From assembly GCA_039908095.1 (NCBI GenBank), contig JAMOBJ010000001.1, positions 124,001 through 188,000 on the forward strand: DNA of 64,000 nucleotides. Direction: 5' to 3'. The first letter of the stretch is position 1, and every line of letters begins with the position of its first letter. The notes below the pieces were generated by a model. It worked only from the letters and a program-made list of their open reading frames with translations. It did no database searches and was not told where the DNA came from. The DNA comes from Nitrospirae bacterium YQR-1. GTDB lineage: Bacteria > Nitrospirota > Thermodesulfovibrionia > Thermodesulfovibrionales > Magnetobacteriaceae. The position numbers were made by a program, and so were the translations under genes. Below are positions 55,316 through 64,000 of this stretch, one piece after another.

Positions 55316-57139
55316 CTATGCCATAAATTTCCTGTGCCACAGCTGGAACATCAACAGTGTCCATATCTGATGAGTGAAGTTAGCTTTGCCCGCTATATGA
55401 GGAGCAGCGATTTTTGTGTAAAGGTCCAAGGAGAATATTCCCTGCTCTTTAATGTATGACGGTGAAAAATACTGATGCAGCAGTGGTTTTAACTTATTGC
55501 GCATCCATAACTCAATCGGTAAAACAAACCCCCTCTTACGCCCTGTTATGACCTCAGGGGGCAACATATCCGTAAGCAGTTTTTTTAAAAATGATTTCAT
55601 CATGCCACCTCCGGTTCGTATCTGCGGAGACATTTTAAACACTGTCTCAATCAGTTCGTGGTCTAAAAAAGGCACTCTTGCCTCCAGTGAATGAGCCATT
55701 GAAAAACGGTCTGTAACAAGCAAAAACTCCTCCGGCAGCTGCAGTTGAAAGTCAATGTAAGCAACCCCGTTGCGGGCACTCTTTGTGCCAGATGCCCTCC
55801 GGAGATTTTCTATAAGCTGCTCTGTTGACTCATCAGCAGGGGCTTTTTTATCAAAAACAAGGGAATCCTTAGCGGCGTCTGAGAAGTACCTGTGATAAAA
55901 ATGCCCAAACGGATAGTTTAAAGCATCCCGTATCTGTTTAAGAACATTTTGCCCTGCGCTGTCTCTAAGAGCTCTTAAATGCCTGTAAAGAGCGCTCCGT
56001 TCATATATTAAATACTTCTCATAATTACCAAACAGTTCATCCCCGCCGGTTCCGGTCAGGCAAACCTTTACGTCATTGCTGATTATTTTATACACGTACC
56101 ATGATGGGAGACCTCCACCGTAGGGCTCATCGAGGTGCCAAACCATTGAATCAATGTCCTCAATCAACGTGTCACTCTCAATGGTTACTTCATGATGTAT
56201 GGTGTCATATCTTTTGGCAACCATGGCGGCAAGTGGCAGCTCGTTAAGCTCCTTGCCCTCCTGCCCTGTAAAGCCAAAGGAGTATGTTCGCAAATTGCCG
56301 GCTCCGGCCTCAGATAAATGAGCTACGATTGCGGATGAGTCCAGCCCGCCTGAGAGCGAGCACGCAAGCGGCACATCGCTTAGTGTCCAGCGCCGGATTG
56401 CTTCTCTTAATTTTTCTTGCACTATCTCCAGCCACTGTGCCTCAGTCCTGTCCTCTGTGTTATTAACATCCAGCCGCCAGTACCGCTGAACGTCAAGACT
56501 CCTTGAACTGAGTGTGTATGTAAAAAAATGCCCGGCCGGCAGTTTCTTTATATCATTGAAAATGCTGTTTGGCGCCGGTACAAACTGTAAGCTGACATAG
56601 TGGTAAAGGCTGTTAAAATCTATATCTTTTGATACATAGTCAAGAGCTAAGAGGGATTTTAACTCCGAGGCAAATGAAAAGGCGCCGCCTTTGAGTGTAT
56701 AATAAAAGGGCTTTATGCCGACCCTGTCCCTTGCCCCGAAGATTACACCTCTTTTTTTGTCATATATAACAAAGGCAAACATCCCGTTAAGTTTGGACAG
56801 CATCTGTACAGACATGTCCTGGTAGAGTGTAAGGAGCACTTCAGTGTCTGAGTTTTTTGTCGTAAACTTATATCCACGACTCTGCAGTTGAACTCTCAGC
56901 TCGGGGGAGTTAAATATTTCACCGTTAAATACTATGGTGTAGTTTCCGGTCTCATCGGTCATGGGCTGCTTACCGTGTGCTATGTCAATGATGGCAAGGC
57001 GGCGCATAGACAGATACACCAAGTTGGCGTTGTCGGCATAAGTACCCTCATCGTCGGGGCCGCGATGAGCCTGAAGTGCGTTCATTTTAGAAAGTAGCTC
57101 CGGCCTGTTTTTCCCGATTATGCCGACTATCCCGCACAT
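55316..57139 (-). CDS. asnB: Asparagine synthase (glutamine-hydrolysing)
   Basis: 607 residues from the ATG at 57139. That start makes Cys2 (MCGIVGI) the N-terminal nucleophile of the glutaminase domain, so the longer ORF to 57172 cannot be right. Synthetase motifs: SLSGGLDSSAIVAHL and GTGGDELFGNYEKY. Copies in polysaccharide clusters often amidate sugars or amino-acid decorations, so free asparagine may not be its real product. The start is 1 base after the stop of the glycosyltransferase gene. Confidence 0.95.
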   Translation of the reverse strand: MCGIVGIIGKNRPELLSKMNALQAHRGPDDEGTYADNANLVYLSMRRLAIIDIAHGKQPMTDETGNYTIVFNGEIFNSPELRVQLQSRGYKFTTKNSDTEVLLTLYQDMSVQMLSKLNGMFAFVIYDKKRGVIFGARDRVGIKPFYYTLKGGAFSFASELKSLLALDYVSKDIDFNSLYHYVSLQFVPAPNSIFNDIKKLPAGHFFTYTLSSRSLDVQRYWRLDVNNTEDRTEAQWLEIVQEKLREAIRRWTLSDVPLACSLSGGLDSSAIVAHLSEAGAGNLRTYSFGFTGQEGKELNELPLAAMVAKRYDTIHHEVTIESDTLIEDIDSMVWHLDEPYGGGLPSWYVYKIISNDVKVCLTGTGGDELFGNYEKYLIYERSALYRHLRALRDSAGQNVLKQIRDALNYPFGHFYHRYFSDAAKDSLVFDKKAPADESTEQLIENLRRASGTKSARNGVAYIDFQLQLPEEFLLVTDRFSMAHSLEARVPFLDHELIETVFKMSPQIRTGGGMMKSFLKKLLTDMLPPEVITGRKRGFVLPIELWMRNKLKPLLHQYFSPSYIKEQGIFSLDLYTKIAAPHIAGKANFTHQIWTLLMFQLWHRKFMA

Positions 57140-57140
57140 T

Positions 57141-58370
57141 TTATTTAATACAGGAGCTGTACAGGGCAGCAAAGCGTTCAGCCTGTCCTGTCAGCGTGTG
57201 TGAGGATTTAACCCTTTTGAGGCAATTAGCCGACAGCGCTGCATATAAAACTGAATCTGTTAGAAGCATCTCAGTCCCATTATACAGACTTTCAAAGTCC
57301 TTAACCGGTGCAAGATAGCCGGTTTCCATGTGACTGACAATGTCCTTTACGCCGCCAACGTCAAAAGCCACGGCTGGAACTCCGCAGCCCATTGCCTCAA
57401 GCACGCTGTTGGGTAAATTCTCCGCCACTGCCGGGTGTAGTATGAGGTCTGCGCTGTTATAGATGTCAGCTAAAAGGCTGTCGTTATTAACAAAGCCATG
57501 CCGCCACACAGGACAGTTTATCTCGTCAGAGAGCTGCTTGGCCCCATCCCCTGCTATCATGGCAACAATGTCGCCCTTATGTTTAGCGGCTAACCTGTTC
57601 ATAACTTCCGCAAAAAATGCTCCTCCCTTACGAGGGTTGTTCTTTACCACATGGGCCAGAAATAAAACCACCTTTTTATTTTGGGGAATACTTAACCTGT
57701 CCCTGCAGGTGGACTTGTTTAACGGCTTAAAGATGCCGGTGTCGATGCCGTTTGGTATAACGGATATTTTAAAAATGTTAAGAAGCGGACTTTCCATTGC
57801 AATGTTGCTCATCCACACAGAGGGCGCTATCAGATGTATGTTTGACCGGCAGTAAACTGATTTTTTCCATTTCCACAGCAACGATGCACTGTCAAAAGCA
57901 AGAGGTGGATAACAGGCGAGATCAGGGCACTTTTTACAGCCTGTCATCCACAGTGTGCAATCTCCGCTGTATGTGCAGTGGCCGGTTACAGGCCACATGT
58001 CAGAAAGCCGCCAAAATACGTGTTTTACTTTACAAAGTGCCGGCAGCACGCTGTGAGAGAAATAGTTACCGTGTGTGTTATATAACTGAATGATGTCGGC
58101 CGCCCGGATCTGCGGATTTCTCAGCAATCCGATGGAAGATGGCATAAAGAGGTACTGCAGGGATAATGCATTAGTGATCTTTGCGGCAATTTTATCGGAT
58201 ACAGACATTATACCCTTTGAGATTTTCACAACATCAGGGTCTGTGCAGGACTTGTAACCGACCAGCATTTTTGAGTCAATACCCAGGTTTAAAAGCCCCT
58301 TGTGAATCTTATAGGCGGAACGGCCTGAGCCGCCGATATTGTCGGCTGTGCTTAGGTGAACAACTCTCAT
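57141..58370 (-). CDS. Glycosyltransferase family 4
   Basis: 409 residues. VVHLSTADNIGGSGRSAYKIHKGL is the acceptor-side start and EAMGCGVPAVAFDVGGVKDIV the nucleotide-sugar loop. It probably adds a sugar to the surface glycan exported by Wzm/Wzt. It lies directly upstream of asnB. Confidence 0.93.
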   Translation of the reverse strand: MRVVHLSTADNIGGSGRSAYKIHKGLLNLGIDSKMLVGYKSCTDPDVVKISKGIMSVSDKIAAKITNALSLQYLFMPSSIGLLRNPQIRAADIIQLYNTHGNYFSHSVLPALCKVKHVFWRLSDMWPVTGHCTYSGDCTLWMTGCKKCPDLACYPPLAFDSASLLWKWKKSVYCRSNIHLIAPSVWMSNIAMESPLLNIFKISVIPNGIDTGIFKPLNKSTCRDRLSIPQNKKVVLFLAHVVKNNPRKGGAFFAEVMNRLAAKHKGDIVAMIAGDGAKQLSDEINCPVWRHGFVNNDSLLADIYNSADLILHPAVAENLPNSVLEAMGCGVPAVAFDVGGVKDIVSHMETGYLAPVKDFESLYNGTEMLLTDSVLYAALSANCLKRVKSSHTLTGQAERFAALYSSCIK

Positions 58371-58413
58371 TGTTTTAATCTAAAGTATAAATTGTAAAAT
58401 GTCAATCTTATAT

Positions 58414-60075
58414 CTAATAATTATGTGTTGACAGAAAATCCTCATCAGTGGAAAAAGCGATAAAGCGGGCAATATTTGAAAACTGTTTGCTTTGAAAGAC
58501 CTCTGTATCTATAAGGTTAAAGTCTCTGCATATGGGATGTCCCGGGGGGTGCGTAAACAGATCGTTTATAAGGAGATCGAATTTTGCAGGACGGATTATG
58601 AAAAAAAGATATGCATGTTTGACGGCTAAGGCTATTTCACTGTGGGAAAGAGGTTTTATCTCATGAATGTTTCTTATTTTTTGCAGGTACTCTGAGACGG
58701 AGGTGGAATCCACCGTAAAGCCCTTGTTAGCGTAGCGTCCGGTTCCAGCCGTAAGCACAGGGACGCCGAAACACGGTAACTCCGCCCCCACTGTGCCCCG
58801 TACAGTGACACCATAGTCTGCAATCTGAAAAAAAGACCATGGATTTATGCCGGTATCGGGAAGAATCACTTTGATGTTTTCAGGCAGTTGCCCTAGAGCC
58901 TCTTTTATGGCGGCTATCTCGCCATACTCGCCACTGTAGTTTTGAAACGCCCGTCTATAGACATTAGCCGGATGCAGCTTTAAAAGCCAGTTGACATGAG
59001 TGTTAAGGGCTGCAGCCTCTACGGTTTTTACCAGCCACTCTGAAAAACCGTTTACAAAAATATCCTCTCCGAAGAAGAGGTTGGCGTCGTCAAGTATATG
59101 AGAAAAAATGACTGCAATTTTTTTGCCGGGATTGAGCCCGTAAGTTTTTATTATTTCATCTTTATCTGAGAGGACTTTATCAGCCGCCAGTTTTTTGTAC
59201 TCAAACCATCGTCCGTTTAAATATCCGTCTTTGAGAATACTATAAACGGACTCACTGTGGTCGTTGTTGTCGCTGAGAACTTCCCGCCATGATTTGTCGG
59301 AGATGGAAAAAGGATGGGCACGGTGATTTCTTAAATTATAACGTTTTAACATCAGAGAATTCGGCTCATGGCAGCTTAACCATGAAACGTAGTCAATCCC
59401 CCTGTGTAATGCCTCATAAAACAATTCACAGTTTCCGATGTTGCCTTTTTCCATGCTTATAATTTTTAAAGGTTTTATTTCGTCAAGGATTTTTTCTACT
59501 GCACCGGCTGCCATCAGAGAGTACTTAACGTTATTATATATTTGTGCAAAAAACGCTCTGTTACCGCTAATATCCCCTGTTGGAAGAGCTCCAGGGTAAG
59601 AGGCTAAAGCATGCAGTCCAAGGGGAATATTTCTGTAATGTACTTTTTTTATTTCAGGGATTGTTTTCATTTTCATGATACTGTTTAAAATCTCTTTAGC
59701 CTGCCTGGACAGAGTAACCGGCATAAAATCCTGTAGATATAATATTTCACTGAAACCGTGAATTTGTTTATGGATTCTGTCTGAGAGGCCTTTATGTTCA
59801 TATTTGGTTAAAAAGATTACTCTGAAACCGTTGTTTTCTAAAAATCTGCCTGCAATTGATTCCATTTGCATACTGTAGGCCATGTACAACGGGCTGTTTA
59901 TTAAAACAACGGAGCCGGCTTTGTTTATTTTTCGGGGTTTTCTGCACAAGTAAGGATACTTTTGTTCAAACTCTCTTGCATACGAGGCGATATCCTTATC
60001 ATATTTACCGGTGGTATCGGACTTTAAGTGTTTCTTTACGAGTAACTTGCTTTTAAACAAAAATGAATAGATCAT
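58414..60075 (-). CDS. Capsule/surface polysaccharide biosynthesis protein (KpsC/KpsS-like fold)
   Basis: 553 residues. The N-terminal half has GSVVLINSPLYMAYSMQMESIAGRFL, the C-terminal half VNWLLKLHPANV and TVRGTVGAELPCFGVPVLTAGTGRYANKGF. The last pattern is typical of capsule-synthesis GT-B proteins that recognise CMP-sugars. The specific reaction cannot be named. The ATG abuts the TGA of the 58-residue gene. Confidence 0.7.
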   Translation of the reverse strand: MIYSFLFKSKLLVKKHLKSDTTGKYDKDIASYAREFEQKYPYLCRKPRKINKAGSVVLINSPLYMAYSMQMESIAGRFLENNGFRVIFLTKYEHKGLSDRIHKQIHGFSEILYLQDFMPVTLSRQAKEILNSIMKMKTIPEIKKVHYRNIPLGLHALASYPGALPTGDISGNRAFFAQIYNNVKYSLMAAGAVEKILDEIKPLKIISMEKGNIGNCELFYEALHRGIDYVSWLSCHEPNSLMLKRYNLRNHRAHPFSISDKSWREVLSDNNDHSESVYSILKDGYLNGRWFEYKKLAADKVLSDKDEIIKTYGLNPGKKIAVIFSHILDDANLFFGEDIFVNGFSEWLVKTVEAAALNTHVNWLLKLHPANVYRRAFQNYSGEYGEIAAIKEALGQLPENIKVILPDTGINPWSFFQIADYGVTVRGTVGAELPCFGVPVLTAGTGRYANKGFTVDSTSVSEYLQKIRNIHEIKPLSHSEIALAVKHAYLFFIIRPAKFDLLINDLFTHPPGHPICRDFNLIDTEVFQSKQFSNIARFIAFSTDEDFLSTHNY

Positions 60076-60252
60076 TCAGAGCGTCCACCTTTGCGCAAGA
60101 GCAGGCATTGAATAACCTCCCTCCCTTGCTTTTACAATGGATGCAGATTTTTTTATTTTGGATGCAACAACATCTTTCAACAGGCCGGTGTTTTCCCCTA
60201 CCCATTGTAATACAGGTGATTTAATCTTAACGTTTTTAGACACCGCAGACAT
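60076..60252 (-). CDS. 58-residue protein with strong ribosome-binding site
   Basis: Starts at ATG 60252 after AGGAGGTG; a longer frame to 60291 has no SD. The sequence begins MSAVSKNVKIKSPVLQWVG and ends SMPALAQRWTL. It is basic with no signal or membrane helix and I do not recognise it. The TGA touches the ATG of the capsule-type gene, so the two are translated together. Confidence 0.6.
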   Translation of the reverse strand: MSAVSKNVKIKSPVLQWVGENTGLLKDVVASKIKKSASIVKAREGGYSMPALAQRWTL

Positions 60253-60374
60253 TAACACCTCCTGCGTCTGTAAACCACACTGTAGCTGCATTTTCAGCCT
60301 CCCTCTTATTTATTGTATATCAAAAGAGAAATATTTATCCATTGCTTATGAGACGGCTTCATTGAGATTTGCTC

Positions 60375-60914
60375 TTACGAAACACTCTCCTCCACATATA
60401 TAAGCACTTCATAGCCCTCGTCTGATTCAGAATCATAGTTGGCAGGCTGTGATATGCTTATTGAGTAACTGTCATAAGTGCTTTCGTAGCTTAAGCGCCC
60501 CACGGCAACACCCTCCGACTCTGAGCTGACCTCCATATCGCCGCTCTTTTTGATTGTTCCAGGGGATGTCCCCCACCACGTTATTGAATTGATGGAGTTA
60601 ATCGGATATGACACTTCAGCCGTATTTGTGTTTTCAAATTTTATGGTTTCCTCCTGTGTTACACTCTGCTGTGTTCCCACAGTTGTGAGTGTACCGTCTG
60701 AGACTGCCGTCTTGTACCCCGAAATGCCGGCTGTTTTATATACCCTGAAATAGTAGTTATCTCCAAACGTAAAGCTGGATTTTTCATCCCCGCTGCTATC
60801 TACATTTAAGTCCTTATCCGCCTCCACTATGATGCTTTCCCCCGAGCTTGTACAACTGCTTTTAAATGATACAGTTTTCGAGGCCTTTACCTTTGATGAA
60901 CCCCCCACTACCAT
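60375..60914 (-). CDS. Ser/Thr-rich beta protein encoded beside the tail-like protein
   Basis: 179 residues, predicted mostly beta: FTFGDNYYFRVYKTAG, INSINSITWWGTSPGTIKKSGD and YEVLIYVEES. The start overlaps the stop of the 971-residue gene by 7 bases. It may be a small tail or fibre component. No family is recognised. Confidence 0.55.
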   Translation of the reverse strand: MVVGGSSKVKASKTVSFKSSCTSSGESIIVEADKDLNVDSSGDEKSSFTFGDNYYFRVYKTAGISGYKTAVSDGTLTTVGTQQSVTQEETIKFENTNTAEVSYPINSINSITWWGTSPGTIKKSGDMEVSSESEGVAVGRLSYESTYDSYSISISQPANYDSESDEGYEVLIYVEESVS

Positions 60915-63823
60915 CCCTCCTCATAAGCACAGATTTTTATGATTTCTTTTAGTTTTACCGCACCACCGGAAAGTGATATTTCAAGCGATGCCTCTCTCAC
61001 TATCCCTCTGACGAATGTCCCCCCGGCCTCATCATCCACCGTGGCTACCTTTCCGTCCTCAACTCCGCTATAGGGAACGTCTATTGTATATTTCTTACGC
61101 CGGTAGTAATGTTCATACAGGTAGAGCTCTCCAACGGTGCTGGCTTGTGACTCGGTGGTTATCAAGGCGTTATTAATAGCGCCGGCCTCTTTGCCGCCAC
61201 CGCCCATTATCACTGTTACTGAGGAAGTGGCGGTATCCGTACTGACAGACAGTGACACTGTTTCAGTTACAGCAGATGTGAGCTCCCACAGGTCGTAATA
61301 TTTAACCTCCTCATCCTCCGACTCCGAGTACGTGCCAATCTTAGTTGCCGTAGCTGTGCCGCTTACGTTGAGGCTGTAGAGGGCATTTGCCGAGGGAATA
61401 TAAACTTTCATCTGAAGTGTTTCCCCAGGCCTTGCACATGTGCCGTCCACCGCCTTGATTGAGTACTTTTGCAAGCCGGCACTGTTGGTACTGAGATTAA
61501 CTGTGACAGCGTTGAATTCTGGCTGCTCCTCAGCGTAATCCAGTGATGTTATCCCTGTGCGGTCAAATGAATATATAGCAGTTTCGTTTAATAACTCATC
61601 AGGTGTAACTGGAAACTTACTCCTGACGGTTAGTGAACCATCCATTTTAGTTCTCACCACAGCACCTATACCCTCAGCCAATGTAACCAGCACGTTTAAC
61701 GGATAGTCATCCGCCGTAAATGTGCTTATCCAGTAGTCGTCACAATCCCATGTAAGCGTAATATCACCGGCGATTTCAACTGCTATCTCTGAGGCGTACT
61801 TATTTGAGTATGTCCCTGTTAATTTTGTTGCAAACCCTTCAGCTAATATTGCCGTTTTTTGCCTGCCCCAGATGTTCATACCGGCTTTAAACCCCTCTCC
61901 TGCCGATTCGTTCTTTTCACGGCTCTCCAGATAGAATTGATACTCATTGCTATTTATTGTTAACTTAATCCGTAACTCCCCATAGTTTGTGGCAGGGTTA
62001 CAGGTATCCCATAACGTTAGCCCTGCCAGCTCAATCTCTATCTGGTCTATAGGTTCAGATTCCCGCCTGTCCATGTTTATTTTTTTTGTATATCTCTTGA
62101 TTGATACGCCCTCCAGTGTTAAATCCCACACAGGAGAAACTCTTTTTACAGGTACCGGCGCTAAAGAATTGCGCAGAAAAAACGGTATATGCAAATGATC
62201 CTCAATTGTGTTTGTAACATAAAGAGTCGAATTAACAGGATCAGCCATGCTGGTTAATAGTGCCAAGGTTTTATTAATTCCCTCCGCTATCATTGTCGTA
62301 AAGGTAATGTCCTTTGTATCAGATAATGAGCTGCTTATGGTAAGCATCGTCTCGATCCCTGAGTCCACTATTTTGCTCTGAATGCTCAGGAACTTATTCC
62401 AACCCTCTGATATTGTGAGAGGTAAGCTATTTGTCTTTGAATCGCTGATGCCGCTGCTTATGGCAAGCATCGCCTCAATTCCGGAATCAACTATCTTGTT
62501 GCAAATAAATAAACCCTTGGTATGACCCTCAGCAATATCCAGTGAAAAATGTAATATGCGTTCCAACAGCAGCGGTTGTTTGATAAATAACATTGCCAGG
62601 TCGCCGCCATAAGTGTTTATAAGGTTAAGATATTCGTTGCTTATGGCGCTTACAAAGTACTCCGTGCCGGAATCACCTAACGCCTGTGGAACACTAAAAA
62701 GCAAATTATCGCTGAGGCTGTTAAAAAAACAGCGTGTCATTATCTCAGAAGTAATAAGGTTTAAAGAGCTGAAAGTACCCATATCGGCAAGTGCAGACGA
62801 TACTTTTAAAACCTCGTTGTCACCGGTTGCATGGTTAATCTTTACGTTATCGCTATCTGAAACTGAACCCGATACAGCACATTGATTGTTAAACTCTCCC
62901 ACCCAGTTACGAGCCACCAAATCCACATTTTTATACGGCTTTGAGAAATACCCTAAAACATAAACTTTTACATGCGTGCTCTCACGCTTACACTCAAACG
63001 TCTTAGCCGCACCCATGCCGGCAACATATGTAACGTTGCCTGTGGAATAATACATGTCATCGGTTGACCCCGGAGCCCGTAGAGCTATGCGTGGGTTATC
63101 GCCGTTGTCAGTCCATGTCTGCACCAGTGCTCCGGCGTAGCCCCACGGCGGATGGTCTGCGCTCATATCTATGGTTTGATATGATCCTGTTGCAGGGGAT
63201 TTATCGAGGCCGTTAATTTTGCCTTTACCGTTTGTAATATAGCCATGTAGGTATAATTTGGTTGGCCCGACGTTTCTTGCAGCTTCAACTTTGCGGTTGT
63301 TATCCAGTGCAATAATATAACCGTAATGCCATCCTACCCCTGACCATGTGCGTTGAGTATCCGTGCTGCCATAAGCTCTTATGCCGGTTCCGTGGTTATC
63401 TGCTCCGGCCAGTATTTCAAGCACTGCAAACTTAGCACCCAAAGGCACGTAACTGTTGAGGTCATACGCCGCCCAAGAGGTGGTTAAGTCGGAAGCTATC
63501 TGATAAGGATTTGAAAACCCAATAGCATCACTGGTGAAGTAACCGCAGAGGTAGCAATAAACATTTGTATTTTGACGTTTTATCTGTATTTTTCTGTCTG
63601 TGGATACGGCTGTATAAAATTCTGAATAACCATTTACGCCGCTATTTGTAAAGTAATTATCATAAGTAGATCCATACGCTCTGAAGCCATACCAACCACC
63701 CCCTCTTATCCGGACACAAACAACCGTGGCCCCCTCAGGTATATATGAAGACAGGTCAATAGTTACCCATGAACCCTGTGCACCGGGTGTTATCTCTGTA
63801 AAATTTGTGAAAAAGTGTGCCAT
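60908..63823 (-). CDS. Phage tail/baseplate-hub-like protein with tandem repeats
   Basis: 971 residues. Residues 1 to about 300 hold three beta repeats of about 95 residues, each with an I-R-AYGST or R-APGST turn and a YCYLCGYF/LYLHGYI/VYVLGYF end. Residues about 400-550 hold further helical repeats (VDSGIEAMLAISSGISDS, then VDSGIETMLTISSSLSDT). From about 560 the sequence (EIELAGLTLWDT, ATKLTGTYSNKYASE, VTPDELLNETAIYSF) resembles phage late-control/baseplate-hub proteins. AGGAGGATT precedes the ATG. No capsid or lysis gene is in the window. Confidence 0.6.
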   Translation of the reverse strand: MAHFFTNFTEITPGAQGSWVTIDLSSYIPEGATVVCVRIRGGGWYGFRAYGSTYDNYFTNSGVNGYSEFYTAVSTDRKIQIKRQNTNVYCYLCGYFTSDAIGFSNPYQIASDLTTSWAAYDLNSYVPLGAKFAVLEILAGADNHGTGIRAYGSTDTQRTWSGVGWHYGYIIALDNNRKVEAARNVGPTKLYLHGYITNGKGKINGLDKSPATGSYQTIDMSADHPPWGYAGALVQTWTDNGDNPRIALRAPGSTDDMYYSTGNVTYVAGMGAAKTFECKRESTHVKVYVLGYFSKPYKNVDLVARNWVGEFNNQCAVSGSVSDSDNVKINHATGDNEVLKVSSALADMGTFSSLNLITSEIMTRCFFNSLSDNLLFSVPQALGDSGTEYFVSAISNEYLNLINTYGGDLAMLFIKQPLLLERILHFSLDIAEGHTKGLFICNKIVDSGIEAMLAISSGISDSKTNSLPLTISEGWNKFLSIQSKIVDSGIETMLTISSSLSDTKDITFTTMIAEGINKTLALLTSMADPVNSTLYVTNTIEDHLHIPFFLRNSLAPVPVKRVSPVWDLTLEGVSIKRYTKKINMDRRESEPIDQIEIELAGLTLWDTCNPATNYGELRIKLTINSNEYQFYLESREKNESAGEGFKAGMNIWGRQKTAILAEGFATKLTGTYSNKYASEIAVEIAGDITLTWDCDDYWISTFTADDYPLNVLVTLAEGIGAVVRTKMDGSLTVRSKFPVTPDELLNETAIYSFDRTGITSLDYAEEQPEFNAVTVNLSTNSAGLQKYSIKAVDGTCARPGETLQMKVYIPSANALYSLNVSGTATATKIGTYSESEDEEVKYYDLWELTSAVTETVSLSVSTDTATSSVTVIMGGGGKEAGAINNALITTESQASTVGELYLYEHYYRRKKYTIDVPYSGVEDGKVATVDDEAGGTFVRGIVREASLEISLSGGAVKLKEIIKICAYEEGW

Positions 63824-63858
63824 AATCCTCCTGATACAATGACTGATTAATACAGTAA

Positions 63859-63982
63859 TACCAAGTTGCAGTCATTCGATTAACTTTGTTGGCTTCGTCT
63901 AAAGCTCCTTGACGTACGAGCATAGTACGCCTTTGTCGCTTTCTCCTTGCCGCCTCGTTACTCTTTTGACTGCTACTTGGTA
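63859..63982. repeat. 124-bp repeat with 16-bp inverted ends
   Basis: TACCAAGTTGCAGTCA (63859-63874) and TGACTGCTACTTGGTA (63967-63982) are complementary at 15 of 16 positions. The right end shares CCGCCTCGTTACTCTTTTGA with repeat copy B at 44627-44645. It lies just upstream of the tail-like gene. The rest of 63824-64000 shows no gene. Confidence 0.75.
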
Positions 63983-64000
63983 TAAATTCTGTTAACCACA

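Noticed and set aside
57140..57172. Longer N-terminus for asparagine synthase
   Set aside because: The enzyme needs Cys at position 2, which only the ATG at 57139 gives.

Overview
The window looks like chromosome from a Gram-negative, flagellated, cobalamin-making bacterium. Evidence includes lnt, psd/pssA, a Wzm/Wzt exporter, bacterial dnaA-dnaN-gyrB-gyrA, and a sigma-28 flagellin promoter. The mix of genes (B12-binding radical SAM enzyme, GlgE glucan route, YtxH and PilZ proteins) would fit Nitrospirota or a nearby deep lineage. That placement is inference; no marker was searched.

Layout. 1-2304 (minus): an NodU/CmcH-type carbamoyltransferase running off the left edge, behind a B12-binding radical SAM enzyme. 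2553-6258 (plus): a cobalamin operon, CbiG-CbiJ fusion, CobM/CbiF, CobJ/CbiH, CobU. 6287-9981: accessory zone with a gene remnant, an Rpn-type nuclease, two paralogous secreted proteins interrupted by dispersed repeats, and an ASCH-domain protein. 10100-24461 (minus): a long replication and information block in transcriptional order lnt, prfB (with its +1 frameshift), candidate oriC, dnaA, dnaN, an atypical histidine kinase, cheD, gyrB, a type II restriction-modification pair, gyrA. 24466-24538: tRNA-Phe. 24833-27961: speD, a RelE/HigA-type toxin-antitoxin pair, then a decayed island with an orphan gene, a truncated metallophosphoesterase and two copies of a structured palindromic repeat.

27962-34631: housekeeping genes proS, psd, pssA, leuA, a CheX-like protein and asd. 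34792-44518 (plus): motility block with a TPR-like protein, a GT-like protein, flagellin, FlaG, FliD, FliS, a PilZ flagellar brake, MotA, MotB, a STAS-like protein and an FHA-zinc ribbon-Ser/Thr kinase. 44869-47326 (minus): YtxH/DUF948-type envelope stress proteins and a patatin phospholipase. 47327-48369: repeat-rich gap carrying a 263-bp MITE-like element. 48370-55180 (plus): YchF-like GTPase, GlgM-GlgE alpha-glucan pair, and Wzm/Wzt polysaccharide export. 55316-60075 (minus): AsnB, a glycosyltransferase and a capsule-type protein. 60076-63823 (minus): a 58-residue protein and two phage-tail-like proteins, the larger 971 residues.

Most notable: a restriction-modification pair embedded between gyrB and gyrA; a histidine kinase in the dnaN-gyrB operon whose phospho-acceptor His is replaced by Asn; a 136-bp palindromic repeat with compensatory base changes, flanking a small ORF beside a truncated gene; a 263-bp element with perfect 16-bp inverted ends; and a secreted-protein paralogue whose N-terminus is encoded by dispersed repeats.
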